A stretch of DNA of 64,000 nucleotides from an uncultured Sterolibacterium sp. (GTDB lineage: Bacteria; Pseudomonadota; Gammaproteobacteria; Burkholderiales; Rhodocyclaceae), in the NCBI GenBank assembly GCA_903904605.1, contig CAIVDC010000114.1:21417-85416 (forward strand), in the 5' to 3' direction. The notes under the pieces are model-generated. The model was not told the DNA's origin. It searched no databases and saw only the letters and a program-made list of their open reading frames with translations. The translations under genes and the position numbers were made by a program. How positions within the stretch are numbered: the first letter of the stretch is position 1; each line of letters opens with the position of its first letter. This document shows positions 56,198 through 64,000 of this stretch, piece after piece.

Positions 56198-57436
56198 CTA
56201 CTGATCGTAGCGGCGAAGCACCAGCACCGCATTGCCGCCGCCGAAGGCGAACGAGTTGGACATGACCGCCCCGATGGCGACGCCCTGGCGCGCGCTGTTC
56301 GGCACATAGTCGAGGTCGCAATCCGGATCGGCCTGGCGATAATTCGCCGTCGGCGGGATGACCCCGGAGCGCATGGCCATCATGGCGGCGATCAGCTCGA
56401 CCGCACCGGTCGCACCCATCAGGTGGCCGTGCATGGACTTGGTCGAACTGATCGGCAAATGCGCTGCGGCCTCGCCGAAAGCGCGCTTGATCGCGGCGGT
56501 TTCGATCGCGTCCCCGATCGGGGTCGCCGTGCCGTGCGCATTGAGATAGCCGATCGCCGCTGGCGCCAGGCCGGCTTCGCCGAGCGCCAGGCGCATCGCC
56601 CGCACCTGCCCCTCGAGCGCGGGCTTGGTGATATGCGCTGCGTCATTGCTGCGGCCGTAGCCGGCGAATTCCGCAAGAACGGTCGCGCCACGGAGGCGCG
56701 CGTGCTGTTCCGACTCCAGAACCAGCGCCCCGGCCCCTTCGCCCAGGACCAGCCCGGTGCGATCCGCCGAGAACGGGCGGCAGGAGGCGGCGGGGTCGGA
56801 CGGATCCGCCAGCGCCAGGGCGTGCAGCCCCTCCCACGCCTTTAAGGCGCCGAAGGTGAGCAGCGCGTCGCTGCCGCCCGCCACGGCGAGATCAATTTCG
56901 CCGTGGCCGATGGCGCGAAATGCCTCGCCGATCGCGTTCGCTGAAGAAGCGCAAGCCGTCGAATAGCACAGCACCGGACCCTGAATGCCAAACTCGATGC
57001 CGATCTGCGCCGCCGCCGCATTGTGCATCAGCATCGGCACGCTCAACGGCCGAACCCGGTCGAGGCCCTTGAGGTAGAGATCGTCGTAACCCTGTTCCAG
57101 GGTCTGGGCCCCGCCCATGCCGGTACCCCAGAACACCCCGGAACGCTCGCGCAACGCTGCGTCGAAGCCGGGTCCGGCTTCCGCCACCGCCTGACGGGCG
57201 GCGACCAGTGCGAACTGGCTGAAGCGATCGAGCGTGGCCGCGCGCAGTCCGGGAAAGTGCGCCTTGGCATCGAAATCGACGACGGCGGCAATGCGCGTCT
57301 GCAGCTTATCGGCAAAAGCCGATTGCAGCAGCCGGATCGACGAGCGGCATTGGATCAGGCTGGAAAAGAATGACGGCGCATCGGCCCCACCCGGCGCCAG
57401 AACGCCGGCGCCGGTGACGACGACGCGCCGCATCAT
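56198..57436 (-). CDS. Beta-ketoacyl-ACP synthase (FabF-like)
   Basis: 412 residues with the ketosynthase catalytic triad: Cys in CYSTACASSANAI, His in LNAHGTATPIGD and His in TKSMHGHLMGA, plus NSFAFGGGNAVL at the end. It condenses acyl chains on acyl carrier protein. Its start overlaps the ACP stop (ATGATG), so the pair is coupled. With the hydrolase it forms a small KS-ACP-hydrolase cluster distinct from a housekeeping fab operon, suggesting a specialised acyl chain or lipid product. A chain-length-factor-like use is not excluded, but the catalytic residues are intact. Confidence 0.88.
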   Translation of the reverse strand: MMRRVVVTGAGVLAPGGADAPSFFSSLIQCRSSIRLLQSAFADKLQTRIAAVVDFDAKAHFPGLRAATLDRFSQFALVAARQAVAEAGPGFDAALRERSGVFWGTGMGGAQTLEQGYDDLYLKGLDRVRPLSVPMLMHNAAAAQIGIEFGIQGPVLCYSTACASSANAIGEAFRAIGHGEIDLAVAGGSDALLTFGALKAWEGLHALALADPSDPAASCRPFSADRTGLVLGEGAGALVLESEQHARLRGATVLAEFAGYGRSNDAAHITKPALEGQVRAMRLALGEAGLAPAAIGYLNAHGTATPIGDAIETAAIKRAFGEAAAHLPISSTKSMHGHLMGATGAVELIAAMMAMRSGVIPPTANYRQADPDCDLDYVPNSARQGVAIGAVMSNSFAFGGGNAVLVLRRYDQ

Positions 57437-57693
57437 GGCGCTTTGGCTGGAGTGGGGCGGTCCGCTTGGGCCAGCGCCCGGTCGATGATGTCGGCGATAT
57501 CCTGAACGGTCTTGACCGGAGTGCGCTCGTCGGTGAGCCTGATGCCGAACTCGTCTTCGAGGTCGAACATGAATTCGACGACGGAAAGGGAGTCGATGCC
57601 TATTTCCTCCAATTCCTGCCCGGGCTTCAACTGATCCTCGGCGAGCCCGAGGCGCTGCTGCATCAGCTGCTGGATCTTTACCAATGTGCTCAT
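57433..57693 (-). CDS. Acyl carrier protein
   Basis: 86 residues with the phosphopantetheine-accepting Ser in EEIGIDSLSVVEFMFDLEDEFGI and acidic helices II and III (DIADIIDRALAQADRP). It carries the growing chain for the ketosynthase whose gene overlaps its stop. ATG at 57693. It is a dedicated copy for this cluster. Confidence 0.92.
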   Translation of the reverse strand: MSTLVKIQQLMQQRLGLAEDQLKPGQELEEIGIDSLSVVEFMFDLEDEFGIRLTDERTPVKTVQDIADIIDRALAQADRPTPAKAP

Positions 57694-57789
57694 GGGAGAT
57701 GCCCTGCACCGGTCTGATTGGTCTTAGGTAACGTATTGTAGCGCTGCGTACCGGAGCGTGATGATACCTGATCCGGCCAACTGCATGGA

Positions 57790-58611
57790 TCAGGCAACCC
57801 GCGTTTTGGCCGGGAAAGGCAGCACGACCGCCGAGGACAGCGGGGCCTGTTCGAGGAAGAAATCGCCGATGGCGGCGGCCACCTGCTGGCGCTCGTTGTC
57901 CAGGGTCACCATGTGGTAGCTGTTCTCCAGGACCCGCAGCCGCTTGATCCGGCTGCCGAGCCGCTCGAGCAGATACCGGGGCGAACGCAGGGTGGAGATT
58001 TCATCTTCGCGGGCATGGATGATCAAGGTCGGCGCGGAAATCTCCACAAGAGCGCGCTTGACCGCGGCCAGCAGCCGTTCCGACTCGTGCAGGCCGGCCA
58101 GAGGCAGATAGGCGGCGCCCGCCGCCGAGATTTTGCGGCTCTCCATTTCGCGGGCAATCCAGCGCCTTATCAGCGGGTTCTTGACGCCAAAGGGCTCCTT
58201 TTCCGGCACCTTGAGAAAGTAGCGCAAGGGCGTGTAATAGCCGATGTGGCGCAAGCGCGTGAGCCAAGGCAGACCCCAGCCGTCGTAGAACACCGAGGGC
58301 GAGAGCAGGCTCAGGGCGCACACCCTGCCCGGACGGCCGGCTGCCACGGCGAGGGCGAGCATGCCGCCGACGCACAAACCGCCGACCAGGACGCGCCCGT
58401 GCTCGGACTCAAGCGCATCGAAGGCGGCCAGAGCGGCTTGCAACCAGTCGCGCCAGGGGCGCACGCTGGCTCCCGGCGCGTAGGTGTAGCCTGGAATTTC
58501 CGGGGTCTCGACCCGGTAGCCGGTACGCCTCAGGGCATTGGCGAGCGACTGCAGTTCGCTCGGACTGCTCCAGAGCCCATGAAGCAGCAATACCGCAGGG
58601 ACCTTATCCAT
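57790..58611 (-). CDS. Alpha/beta-hydrolase with Cys at the nucleophile elbow
   Basis: 273 residues. VLLLHGLWSSPSELQSL forms the oxyanion turn, VGGLCVGGMLALAV the nucleophile elbow with Cys where Ser is usual, and HAREDEISTLRSP and NSYHMVTLDNER supply the Asp and His. Carboxylesterases of this type process short esters; Cys there is known in dienelactone hydrolases. It precedes the ACP-ketosynthase pair on the same strand and may act as the thioesterase or acyltransferase of that cluster. The start at 58611 lacks a strong ribosome site. Confidence 0.78.
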   Translation of the reverse strand: MDKVPAVLLLHGLWSSPSELQSLANALRRTGYRVETPEIPGYTYAPGASVRPWRDWLQAALAAFDALESEHGRVLVGGLCVGGMLALAVAAGRPGRVCALSLLSPSVFYDGWGLPWLTRLRHIGYYTPLRYFLKVPEKEPFGVKNPLIRRWIAREMESRKISAAGAAYLPLAGLHESERLLAAVKRALVEISAPTLIIHAREDEISTLRSPRYLLERLGSRIKRLRVLENSYHMVTLDNERQQVAAAIGDFFLEQAPLSSAVVLPFPAKTRVA

Positions 58612-58735
58612 GGTTCGCCGCCCAGGCCATGGCGAAGCGCCGGCGCATCGCGTGCGCGCGACCCCGCTCGGGCAGCAGCACCGCAACGGCGCCGCCCAGG
58701 AAGGCCATTGCTCCGGAAATCACCAGTCGGCTCAT
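58604..58735 (-). CDS. Possible small membrane protein
   Basis: A 43-residue frame with one hydrophobic segment (LVISGAMAFLGGAVAVLLP) and a basic tail. Its stop overlaps the hydrolase start by a few bases, the arrangement of a translationally coupled leader gene. No Shine-Dalgarno is visible and no family is recognised. Confidence 0.3.
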   Translation of the reverse strand: MSRLVISGAMAFLGGAVAVLLPERGRAHAMRRRFAMAWAANHG

Positions 58736-58948
58736 AGTTTCGCGTAGAAGGCGCCACTGTCGGCGCCCGCCATTATAGGGTTTGCGCATTTCGATGCCCG
58801 AAATGATTACCACGGCAACTCGGAGATGCGCGCAGGCCTTTTCGCGATGAAGGGCGTCTGCCTTCGTTTCGGCGGACGGCACCGGGTCGGCTTCGAGCGG
58901 CATCGCACACGGCCGGGCCGGGCAGCGATAACCGAAGTTCGTTCCTAT

Positions 58949-58962
58949 GTCTGCCAGCGCAC
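58949..58962 (+). promoter_or_regulatory. Stress-regulon palindrome copy 10
   Basis: GTCTGCCAGCGCAC followed by AGAAGC lies 112 nt before the gene at 59075. The rest of the 58736-59074 gap shows nothing else. Confidence 0.55.
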
Positions 58963-59074
58963 AGAAGCCCGGCCTGCTTCCGCGTAAAACGGGACCATCG
59001 GGATTACCGCGCACGCCCGAGTCGATGCCCGGCAGCGACCCGCGCACGACAGATGCCCACTTGAGGACGACAAA

Positions 59075-59623
59075 ATGAACAACGCATTCGCCATGGTGTT
59101 ACTGAGCACGGCCGCTCTCGGCTTTGCCGGAGGCGCTTCCGCCTCGCCGACCGAGGCGGCCCAGGCCTATACCAGCGCCAACCAGAAGGCGGCGGTCGAT
59201 TACAAGGCCGCGCGGCCCAAATGCGACAGCCTGACCGGCAATCCGAAAGACCTCTGCATCGCCGAGGCAAAGTCCGCCCGGATTCACCTCGAGGCCTCGG
59301 CCGAAGCGCAATACAACAACACGCTGGGCGCCCGCACCAAGGCCCGCAAGACGATCGCCGATGCCGACTACGACGTCGACAAGCTAAGATGCGCCAGCCA
59401 GACAGGCAACGCCCGCGACGTCTGCCTCAAGGAAGCCAAGGCGACCCTGATCGCCGCCGTGGCCGACGCCACGGCCGACAAGAAGGTCAGCGAGGCGCGC
59501 AGCGATGCCCGCGACGACAAGCGCGAGGCGGAGTATGGGGTAGCCATGGAGAAGTGCGACGCCCTGGCCGGTCCGGCCAAGGACTCCTGCACCGCCACCG
59601 CCAAATATCAGTTCGGCAAGTAG
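59075..59623 (+). CDS. Periplasmic protein with triple Cys-pair repeats
   Basis: 182 residues with a signal peptide (GGASA-SPTEA). Three related units follow: CDSLTGNPKDLCIAEAK, CASQTGNARDVCLKEAK and CDALAGPAKDSCTATAK, each C-x9/10-C with a charged helix between. They probably make three disulphides in helical hairpins. The family is not recognised with confidence, though similar helical repeats occur in stress-related exported proteins. GAGGACGACAAA precedes the ATG. The BON gene follows 81 nt later, perhaps in the same transcript. Confidence 0.72.
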   Translation: MNNAFAMVLLSTAALGFAGGASASPTEAAQAYTSANQKAAVDYKAARPKCDSLTGNPKDLCIAEAKSARIHLEASAEAQYNNTLGARTKARKTIADADYDVDKLRCASQTGNARDVCLKEAKATLIAAVADATADKKVSEARSDARDDKREAEYGVAMEKCDALAGPAKDSCTATAKYQFGK

Positions 59624-59704
59624 TCCGGCAAGGGTCAACCGCGGCCGCATGCCGCGTCTCGGTCAAAAGCCCATTTGCTTCATCACTTTCAGGGAAATAT
59701 CATC

Positions 59705-60016
59705 ATGAAAATCAACCGCCGCATCGCCACACTCCTCTTCGCCGCCTGCCTGCTCACCGTTGCCGGCTGTGGCTCGACGCCCAACCGTGAAGGCACCGGC
59801 GAATACATCGACGACGCCGTCATCACGACCAAGGTGAAGGCCGAGATTCTCAACGAGCCCTCGCTCAAGTCAGCGGAAATCAATGTCGAAACCTTCAAGG
59901 GTGTGGTCCAGATGAGCGGCTTCGTCTCCTCTGCCGCCAAGATCGACAAGGCCGTGGATATCGCGCGCCGGGTCGAGGGCGTGCGCTCCGTCAAGAATGA
60001 CATGCGCCTGAAGTAA
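59705..60016 (+). CDS. BON-domain lipoprotein (copy 2)
   Basis: 103 residues, lipobox LTVAGC, then a BON domain (YIDDAVITTKVKAEILNEP, NVETFKGVVQMSGFVSS, VEGVRSVKNDMRLK). It has the same length as the BON protein at 53522 and matches it closely through the domain (SLKSAEINVETFKGVVQ versus TLKSAEINVETFKGVVQ). GGGAAATATCATC precedes the ATG. It is followed 23 nt later by the AI-2E family gene. Confidence 0.88.
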   Translation: MKINRRIATLLFAACLLTVAGCGSTPNREGTGEYIDDAVITTKVKAEILNEPSLKSAEINVETFKGVVQMSGFVSSAAKIDKAVDIARRVEGVRSVKNDMRLK

Positions 60017-60039
60017 GGCGCGCGCCGCAGCCGCTCGGC

Positions 60040-61218
60040 ATGGACAATCAAGCACCGGAAGCGGGGTCCGGCGTCCGCAACGACGCCGGCCCCGAGCCGC
60101 TGGCAGTGACCCAGGGCAGCCAGGCGCAGTTGCCGCTGCATGTCAATGCGCGCGGCCTGGCGCTGGGCATCATCGCCACCGTCGCTTCCGTTTTCGCGCT
60201 GCAGTGGGCGCAAAGATTCTTCATCCCCCTGCTCTTCGGCATCTTCATCGCCTACACGCTGAATCCGCTGGTGGTATGGCTGGAGCGCATGAGGATCAAG
60301 CGCGCCTTCGGCGCCAGCCTGGTCATGGCGACGATTCTGTGCGCCGGCGGCGCCATCATTCCCCCCTTGCAGGGCGAGTTTCAGTCTATCGTCGAGCAGC
60401 TCCCGGCGGCGACGCACAAGTTCTCGCGCCTGTTCGGCGAAGCAATGGACGGCGGGCCGGGCACGCTGGAGAAAATGCAGGCGGCGGCCACGGAAATCGC
60501 GCAGGTCGCCGGGACCCGGGCCGCACCGTCACGGCGAACGCCTAAACCGGCCGTCGCCGAACCGGGCGGGATCAAGGTGATCGACTGGGTCTGGGCCGGC
60601 TCCATGGGGGTGCTGGGCTTCATCGGCCAGGCGGCGATGGTCGCCTTCCTGGTGTTCTTCCTGCTGCTGGCGGGCAATACCTTCAAGCGCAAACTGGTGA
60701 AGCTGACCGGACCCTCGCTGCGCCAGAAAAAAATAACCGTGCACATCCTGGATGAGATCAATACTTCGATCCAGAACTACATGTTCATGCTCCTGGTGAC
60801 GAATATCCTGCTGGCGCTGTTGATGTGGATCGCGCTGCGCGCGATCGGCCTGGAAAATGCGGGGGCGTGGGCGGTATTTGCCGGCTTCTTTCACATCGTC
60901 CCGTACTTCGGCCCCCTGCTCGTCACCTGCTCCATGGCACTGGTGGCATTCATGCAGTTCGAATCCCTGCGCATGGTGCTGCTCGTCACCGGCATTTCGC
61001 TGGGGATTGCGACCCTGATCGGCACGGTCGTGACGACTTTCATGACGGGCCGCATCGCCCGGATGAATCCGGCGGCGGTCTTCGTCAGTCTGCTCTTCTG
61101 GGGCTGGCTCTGGGGCGTCTGGGGAATGTTGCTGGGGGTTCCCGTGATCGTCATCCTCAAGGTCGTCGCCGAGCGGCTGGAAGGCATGGAATTCATCGCG
61201 GAGCTGCTCGGCGAGTAG
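60040..61218 (+). CDS. AI-2E/PerM family membrane transporter
   Basis: 392 residues, about eight membrane helices: FFIPLLFGIFIAYTLNPLVVW at the N-terminal side, a central soluble loop (about residues 120-185), then VAFLVFFLLLAGNTFKRKLV and the signature FHIVPYFGPLLVTCSMALVAFM. The family includes exporters and Na+/H+ antiporters; AI-2 transport is only one option. Its proximity to stress genes suggests ion homeostasis. Confidence 0.85.
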   Translation: MDNQAPEAGSGVRNDAGPEPLAVTQGSQAQLPLHVNARGLALGIIATVASVFALQWAQRFFIPLLFGIFIAYTLNPLVVWLERMRIKRAFGASLVMATILCAGGAIIPPLQGEFQSIVEQLPAATHKFSRLFGEAMDGGPGTLEKMQAAATEIAQVAGTRAAPSRRTPKPAVAEPGGIKVIDWVWAGSMGVLGFIGQAAMVAFLVFFLLLAGNTFKRKLVKLTGPSLRQKKITVHILDEINTSIQNYMFMLLVTNILLALLMWIALRAIGLENAGAWAVFAGFFHIVPYFGPLLVTCSMALVAFMQFESLRMVLLVTGISLGIATLIGTVVTTFMTGRIARMNPAAVFVSLLFWGWLWGVWGMLLGVPVIVILKVVAERLEGMEFIAELLGE

Positions 61219-61230
61219 GCCGGCCAATTG

Positions 61231-61266
61231 GTCGGCTTTCGGCCTAAAGGCGGCCTAAAGGCCGAC
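61231..61266. terminator. Repeat-rich convergent terminator region
   Basis: GGCCTAAAGG occurs twice and can pair with the upstream GTCGGC/TTTCGGCC stretch. It lies between the convergent transporter and response-regulator genes. Confidence 0.4.
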
Positions 61267-62100
61267 CTACTCGCCTGGACGCATGCGGGCGGTGACGTCC
61301 ATGCCGATGACGCGATAGCCGATAAAACGGCTGGCCGAATCGAACATCGGCTCTCCGCTGACTTGCAGGTACTGGGTCGTGCCATCGGCATTGCTGCGGC
61401 TGTAGACGAAATCGAGGAAAGGCCGCCGGGCCGCGATGTTGGCATCGAGCAGCGCCCGCTCGGCGGCATTCCAACCGCCCGCCAGCACCGAGCCGGTGCC
61501 GTCGAGCCGCTCGTCCGCTTCGATCCCGAGCATCTCCAGAACCGGTCCGGAGACCCGGGTGAATTTTCCCTGCGCGTCTTGCTCCCAGTACCAGTCCGAC
61601 GACAGTTCCGTAAAGCTCTTGAAGCGGGCCTCGCTCTCGCGCAATTCGGCCGTGCGTTCGAGCACCGTCTGCTCCAGCAACTTGTTGTAGTTGTCCAGCT
61701 TGCGGTAGAGCAGCCGCACTTCCAGCATGTTGTGGATGCGCGTCCGCACTTCGAGCAGGTCGAATGGCTTGGCGACGAAGTCCTTGGCGCCCCCCTGCAG
61801 CGCGCGCAGCTTGTGATCCGGTTGCGCCGTGATGACCAGCACCGGCAGATAGCCGTCCGTCTCGATTTCCTTCAAGGCCTCCATGACCTGGAAGCCGTCC
61901 ATGTCGGGCATCTGCAGGTCGAGCAGGATCAGGTCGTAGCGATGCGCCAGGTGCAGGGGACAGACCGCGCGCGGGTCCGTCGTCGAGGTGACGTTCTGGT
62001 AGCCCGCATCGTCGAGCATCTGTTCCAGCAGCAGGACATTGGCCTCGAGATCGTCGACGACCAGGATGCTGGCGTTCAGTATTTCGGTAGAATCAAGCAT
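61267..62100 (-). CDS. Response regulator with C-terminal PAS domain
   Basis: 277 residues. The N-terminal receiver has the acidic pair in SILVVDDLEANV and the phospho-Asp in ILLDLQMPDMDGFQVM, Lys in FVAKPFDLLEV. A coiled-coil linker (NMLEVRLLYRKLDNYNKLLEQTVLERTAELR) leads to a PAS domain (SDWYWEQDAQGKFTRVSGP). No output domain follows, so it is a relay component, probably for the adjacent hybrid kinase. The start at 62100 has GGAAGAG five nt upstream. Confidence 0.88.
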   Translation of the reverse strand: MLDSTEILNASILVVDDLEANVLLLEQMLDDAGYQNVTSTTDPRAVCPLHLAHRYDLILLDLQMPDMDGFQVMEALKEIETDGYLPVLVITAQPDHKLRALQGGAKDFVAKPFDLLEVRTRIHNMLEVRLLYRKLDNYNKLLEQTVLERTAELRESEARFKSFTELSSDWYWEQDAQGKFTRVSGPVLEMLGIEADERLDGTGSVLAGGWNAAERALLDANIAARRPFLDFVYSRSNADGTTQYLQVSGEPMFDSASRFIGYRVIGMDVTARMRPGE

Positions 62101-62143
62101 TGCGCTCTTCCCGTAAATGTCGTCCACCGGAAATCCGGCGCGA

Positions 62144-64000
62144 TCATGCGATAACTTCAAACTGGTCCACCGGGCCGTGTTCCGCCGCATGATGCAATGC
62201 GACGTCGAGCGCTTCCATGAATTCGTCGACCTTGATCGGCTTGGTCAGATAGCGGAAGAAGCCGGCTTCCAGGCCTTTTTCGATGTCCCGCGGAACGGCG
62301 TTGGCCGAAAGCGCCATGATCGGAATATGGGCCGTGGCCGGATCTTCGTGAAGGATCCTCAAGGCGCCGAAACCGCTGATGCCGGGCAGGTTGATGTCCA
62401 TCAGGATCACGTCCGGCAGGAAGGCGCGGGCCAGCTGGATGCCCAGATGGCCGTCGATCGCGGTCAATAATTTCAGGTCGCTGCGCCGGGCGATCAACTG
62501 CTCGACCAGTGCCAGATTGGCCGGATTGTCCTCCACATAGAGCAGCGTCCGTTGCGCCGACGCAGCCGGCAAGACCCGCTGAACCGTTTCTTCCGCAAAA
62601 CTCTGGCTGCCGTCGAAGACCAATTCCGGCGCGCCCGCGGTCGCCAGCTCGAACCAGAAGACGCTGCCGACGCCGACGCTGCTTTCGACGCCGACCAGCC
62701 CCCCCATCAGCTCGACCAATTGCTTGGTGACCACCAGGCCGATACCGGTGCCTTCTTCGCTGCCGGTTTCCTGCCCGAGCCGGTTGAAGGGCTGGAACAG
62801 TTGCGCCTGCTGTTCCGGCGTCAGGCCGGGGCCGGTATCCTTGACGCTGACGCGGACGCAGTTTTCGTGGTTCATCGCACACTGGACGATGACCGCTCCG
62901 CCGGGACGGTTGTATTTGATGGCGTTCGACAGCAGGTTGATCATCACCTGCTTGACCCGCGTCCGATCGGCATGGATATAGGTGAGATTATCGAGACGGG
63001 GGAAGGTCATCTGTATCCCGCGCTTTTGCGCCTGCGGCGCGATCATCGCCTGGCAGTCCTGGAGCACGTCGGCGAGCGACATCGATTCCCGCGACATCGT
63101 CACCCGGCCCGATTCGATCATCGCCAGATCGAGGATCTCGTTGATCAGGTGCAGCAGATACCACCCGGCTTTCAGAATCTGGTCGACCGATTGCGTCTGC
63201 GTCGAAGTCAGCGGCGGCGCACCGGAGGCCATCAGCTGGGCGAAGCCGAGCACGGCATTGAGCGGCGTGCGCAATTCGTGGCTCATGCTGGAGAGGAATT
63301 CCGATTTCGCCAGGTTGGCTTTTTCCGCGGCCGCCTTGGCACTCTTCAGGTCGACATTGGTTTCCTGCAGCCGGTGCTCGAACTGCTTGCGTTCGGTGAC
63401 GTCGCGCGCCGCCGCGAACACGCCCTGCAGCTTGCGCTCGCGGTCGTGGAAAGTGGTCGCATTGTAGGAGACCACCGTTTCCTTGCCATCGCGGGCGTGC
63501 ACGGTCAATTCGTAATTGGTCAACTTGCTCTCGGAGAGCACGCGCGTGATCGCCGCCTGGGCCCGCTCGGGTTCGGTAAAGAAGCCCTTGAACGGGGCCC
63601 CGATCAATTCGTCCCGCGTGCAGCCGGTCAGGGCCTGCATCTGCTGGTTGACGTCGCTGATGATGCCGCGCGGATCGGTGGCGATGATGGCGTCGATGTT
63701 CGATTCGATCAGCGAGCGCGTGTAGAACTGCTGATCGCGCAAACGCTGGTCGAGCAGCGCCTGCTCGGCCTCGACCTGCTTGCGCGCGGTGTTGTCGGTG
63801 CCGATCAAGAGGTAGCCGATCACATTGTCCTGCGCATCGCGCAGCGCGGTGACAGACACGATCGCCGGGAAGCGGCTGCCGTCCTTGCGCACGTACGTGA
63901 GCTCGTAGATGTCCTCGATGCCGCGCGCTGCCTTGAAGACCAGCGCCTCGAAGCCCGGCGTGATGGGAGTGTCGAGCTCCGCGCTCAGCGAGGCGGCGCG
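62144..64000 (-). CDS. Multi-PAS hybrid histidine kinase, cut at N-terminus by window edge
   Basis: At least 619 residues, open to base 64000. Two PAS domains (DIYELTYVRKDGSRFPAI..., ALTGCTRDELIGAPFKGFF), then HisKA (SMSHELRTPLNAVLGFAQL), HATPase (NLLSNAIKYNR, GTGIGLVVTKQL) and a receiver (DVILMDINLPGISGFGA). The kinase-receiver half closely matches that of the kinase at 36730-38499, including EDPATAHIP and FRYLTKPIKVDEFM, so one arose from the other by duplication. The response regulator gene follows 43 nt later, forming an operon. Confidence 0.92.
   Translation of the reverse strand, partial: RAASLSAELDTPITPGFEALVFKAARGIEDIYELTYVRKDGSRFPAIVSVTALRDAQDNVIGYLLIGTDNTARKQVEAEQALLDQRLRDQQFYTRSLIESNIDAIIATDPRGIISDVNQQMQALTGCTRDELIGAPFKGFFTEPERAQAAITRVLSESKLTNYELTVHARDGKETVVSYNATTFHDRERKLQGVFAAARDVTERKQFEHRLQETNVDLKSAKAAAEKANLAKSEFLSSMSHELRTPLNAVLGFAQLMASGAPPLTSTQTQSVDQILKAGWYLLHLINEILDLAMIESGRVTMSRESMSLADVLQDCQAMIAPQAQKRGIQMTFPRLDNLTYIHADRTRVKQVMINLLSNAIKYNRPGGAVIVQCAMNHENCVRVSVKDTGPGLTPEQQAQLFQPFNRLGQETGSEEGTGIGLVVTKQLVELMGGLVGVESSVGVGSVFWFELATAGAPELVFDGSQSFAEETVQRVLPAASAQRTLLYVEDNPANLALVEQLIARRSDLKLLTAIDGHLGIQLARAFLPDVILMDINLPGISGFGALRILHEDPATAHIPIMALSANAVPRDIEKGLEAGFFRYLTKPIKVDEFMEALDVALHHAAEHGPVDQFEVIA

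Noticed and set aside
57738..57751. Another copy of the stress palindrome (GTAGCGCTGCGTAC) before the ACP gene
   Set aside because: Only the right arm and centre fit, the left arm is shifted and the spacing to the start (45 nt) is shorter than at the other sites.

Overview
The window is high-GC (roughly 65%) chromosomal DNA. Its gene content (Rieske O-demethylase, FolD, RND pump, CsbD/BON/DUF3309 stress proteins, cyclic beta-1,2-glucan synthase, CheB-CheR-PAS fusion) suggests a betaproteobacterium, perhaps Rhodocyclales-like. The taxonomy is inferred from protein flavour, not from a marker gene. I saw no rRNA, tRNA, CRISPR array, insertion sequence or phage gene.

Region 1 (1-2.6 kb): the N-terminal part of a DUF748/AsmA-like protein (minus), a CBS-pair protein (plus) and a VanA-like Rieske oxygenase (minus).

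Region 2 (2.8-22.6 kb) is the highlight: a methoxyl/methyl-group catabolic locus apparently controlled by a VanR-type GntR regulator. Three copies of ATTGGATCC(AAT) lie before the formaldehyde dehydrogenase gene, before vanR itself and over the promoter of a 17-kb plus-strand operon. As I recall it, the published Caulobacter VanR operator is ATTGGATCCAAT. The operon encodes a MetV-MetF fusion, a corrinoid protein, a UroD-family methyltransferase, a MetH-activation-like protein, a RACo-type reductive activator, a methyl-THF:corrinoid methyltransferase, an amidohydrolase, FolD, a giant HdrA with an inserted NfnB/GltD-like NAD(P)H module, MvhD, MetV, a second MetF and an HdrC-HdrB fusion. The inferred route is methoxyl group to corrinoid protein to methyl-THF to methylene-THF to formyl-THF. 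Electrons would leave through a fused version of the Moorella-type MetFV-HdrABC-MvhD complex. On the opposite side stand an O2-dependent demethylase (vanA) and fdhA, so two different demethylation chemistries share one regulator. fdhA carries an in-frame TAG.

Region 3 (22.6-34.5 kb): uracil-DNA glycosylase-like protein, a phosphoribosyltransferase, an RcnB-like protein, DUF3096 and AsmA proteins, DUF883 and CsbD stress proteins, a DUF1003 membrane protein, a collagen-like lipoprotein and a complete tripartite RND efflux operon.

Region 4 (34.8-50.3 kb): a tiny lipoprotein, a cytochrome c, a PRC-barrel protein, an operon of CheB-CheR-PAS fusion plus hybrid histidine kinase, and an 8.8-kb cyclic beta-1,2-glucan synthase gene.

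Region 5 (50.5-64 kb): many small envelope/stress proteins (SYLF, CsbD-like, two DUF3309, two BON lipoproteins, Cache, CBS), a relic of an RND pump operon, a ketosynthase-ACP-hydrolase cluster, an AI-2E/PerM transporter, and a response regulator-PAS protein next to a hybrid kinase cut by the window end.

From 24 to 59 kb an imperfect palindrome, about GTNCGC-YR-GCGMAC followed by AGAA/AGACC, recurs about 70-150 nt upstream of at least ten of these small stress/envelope genes. It looks like the operator of one regulon.
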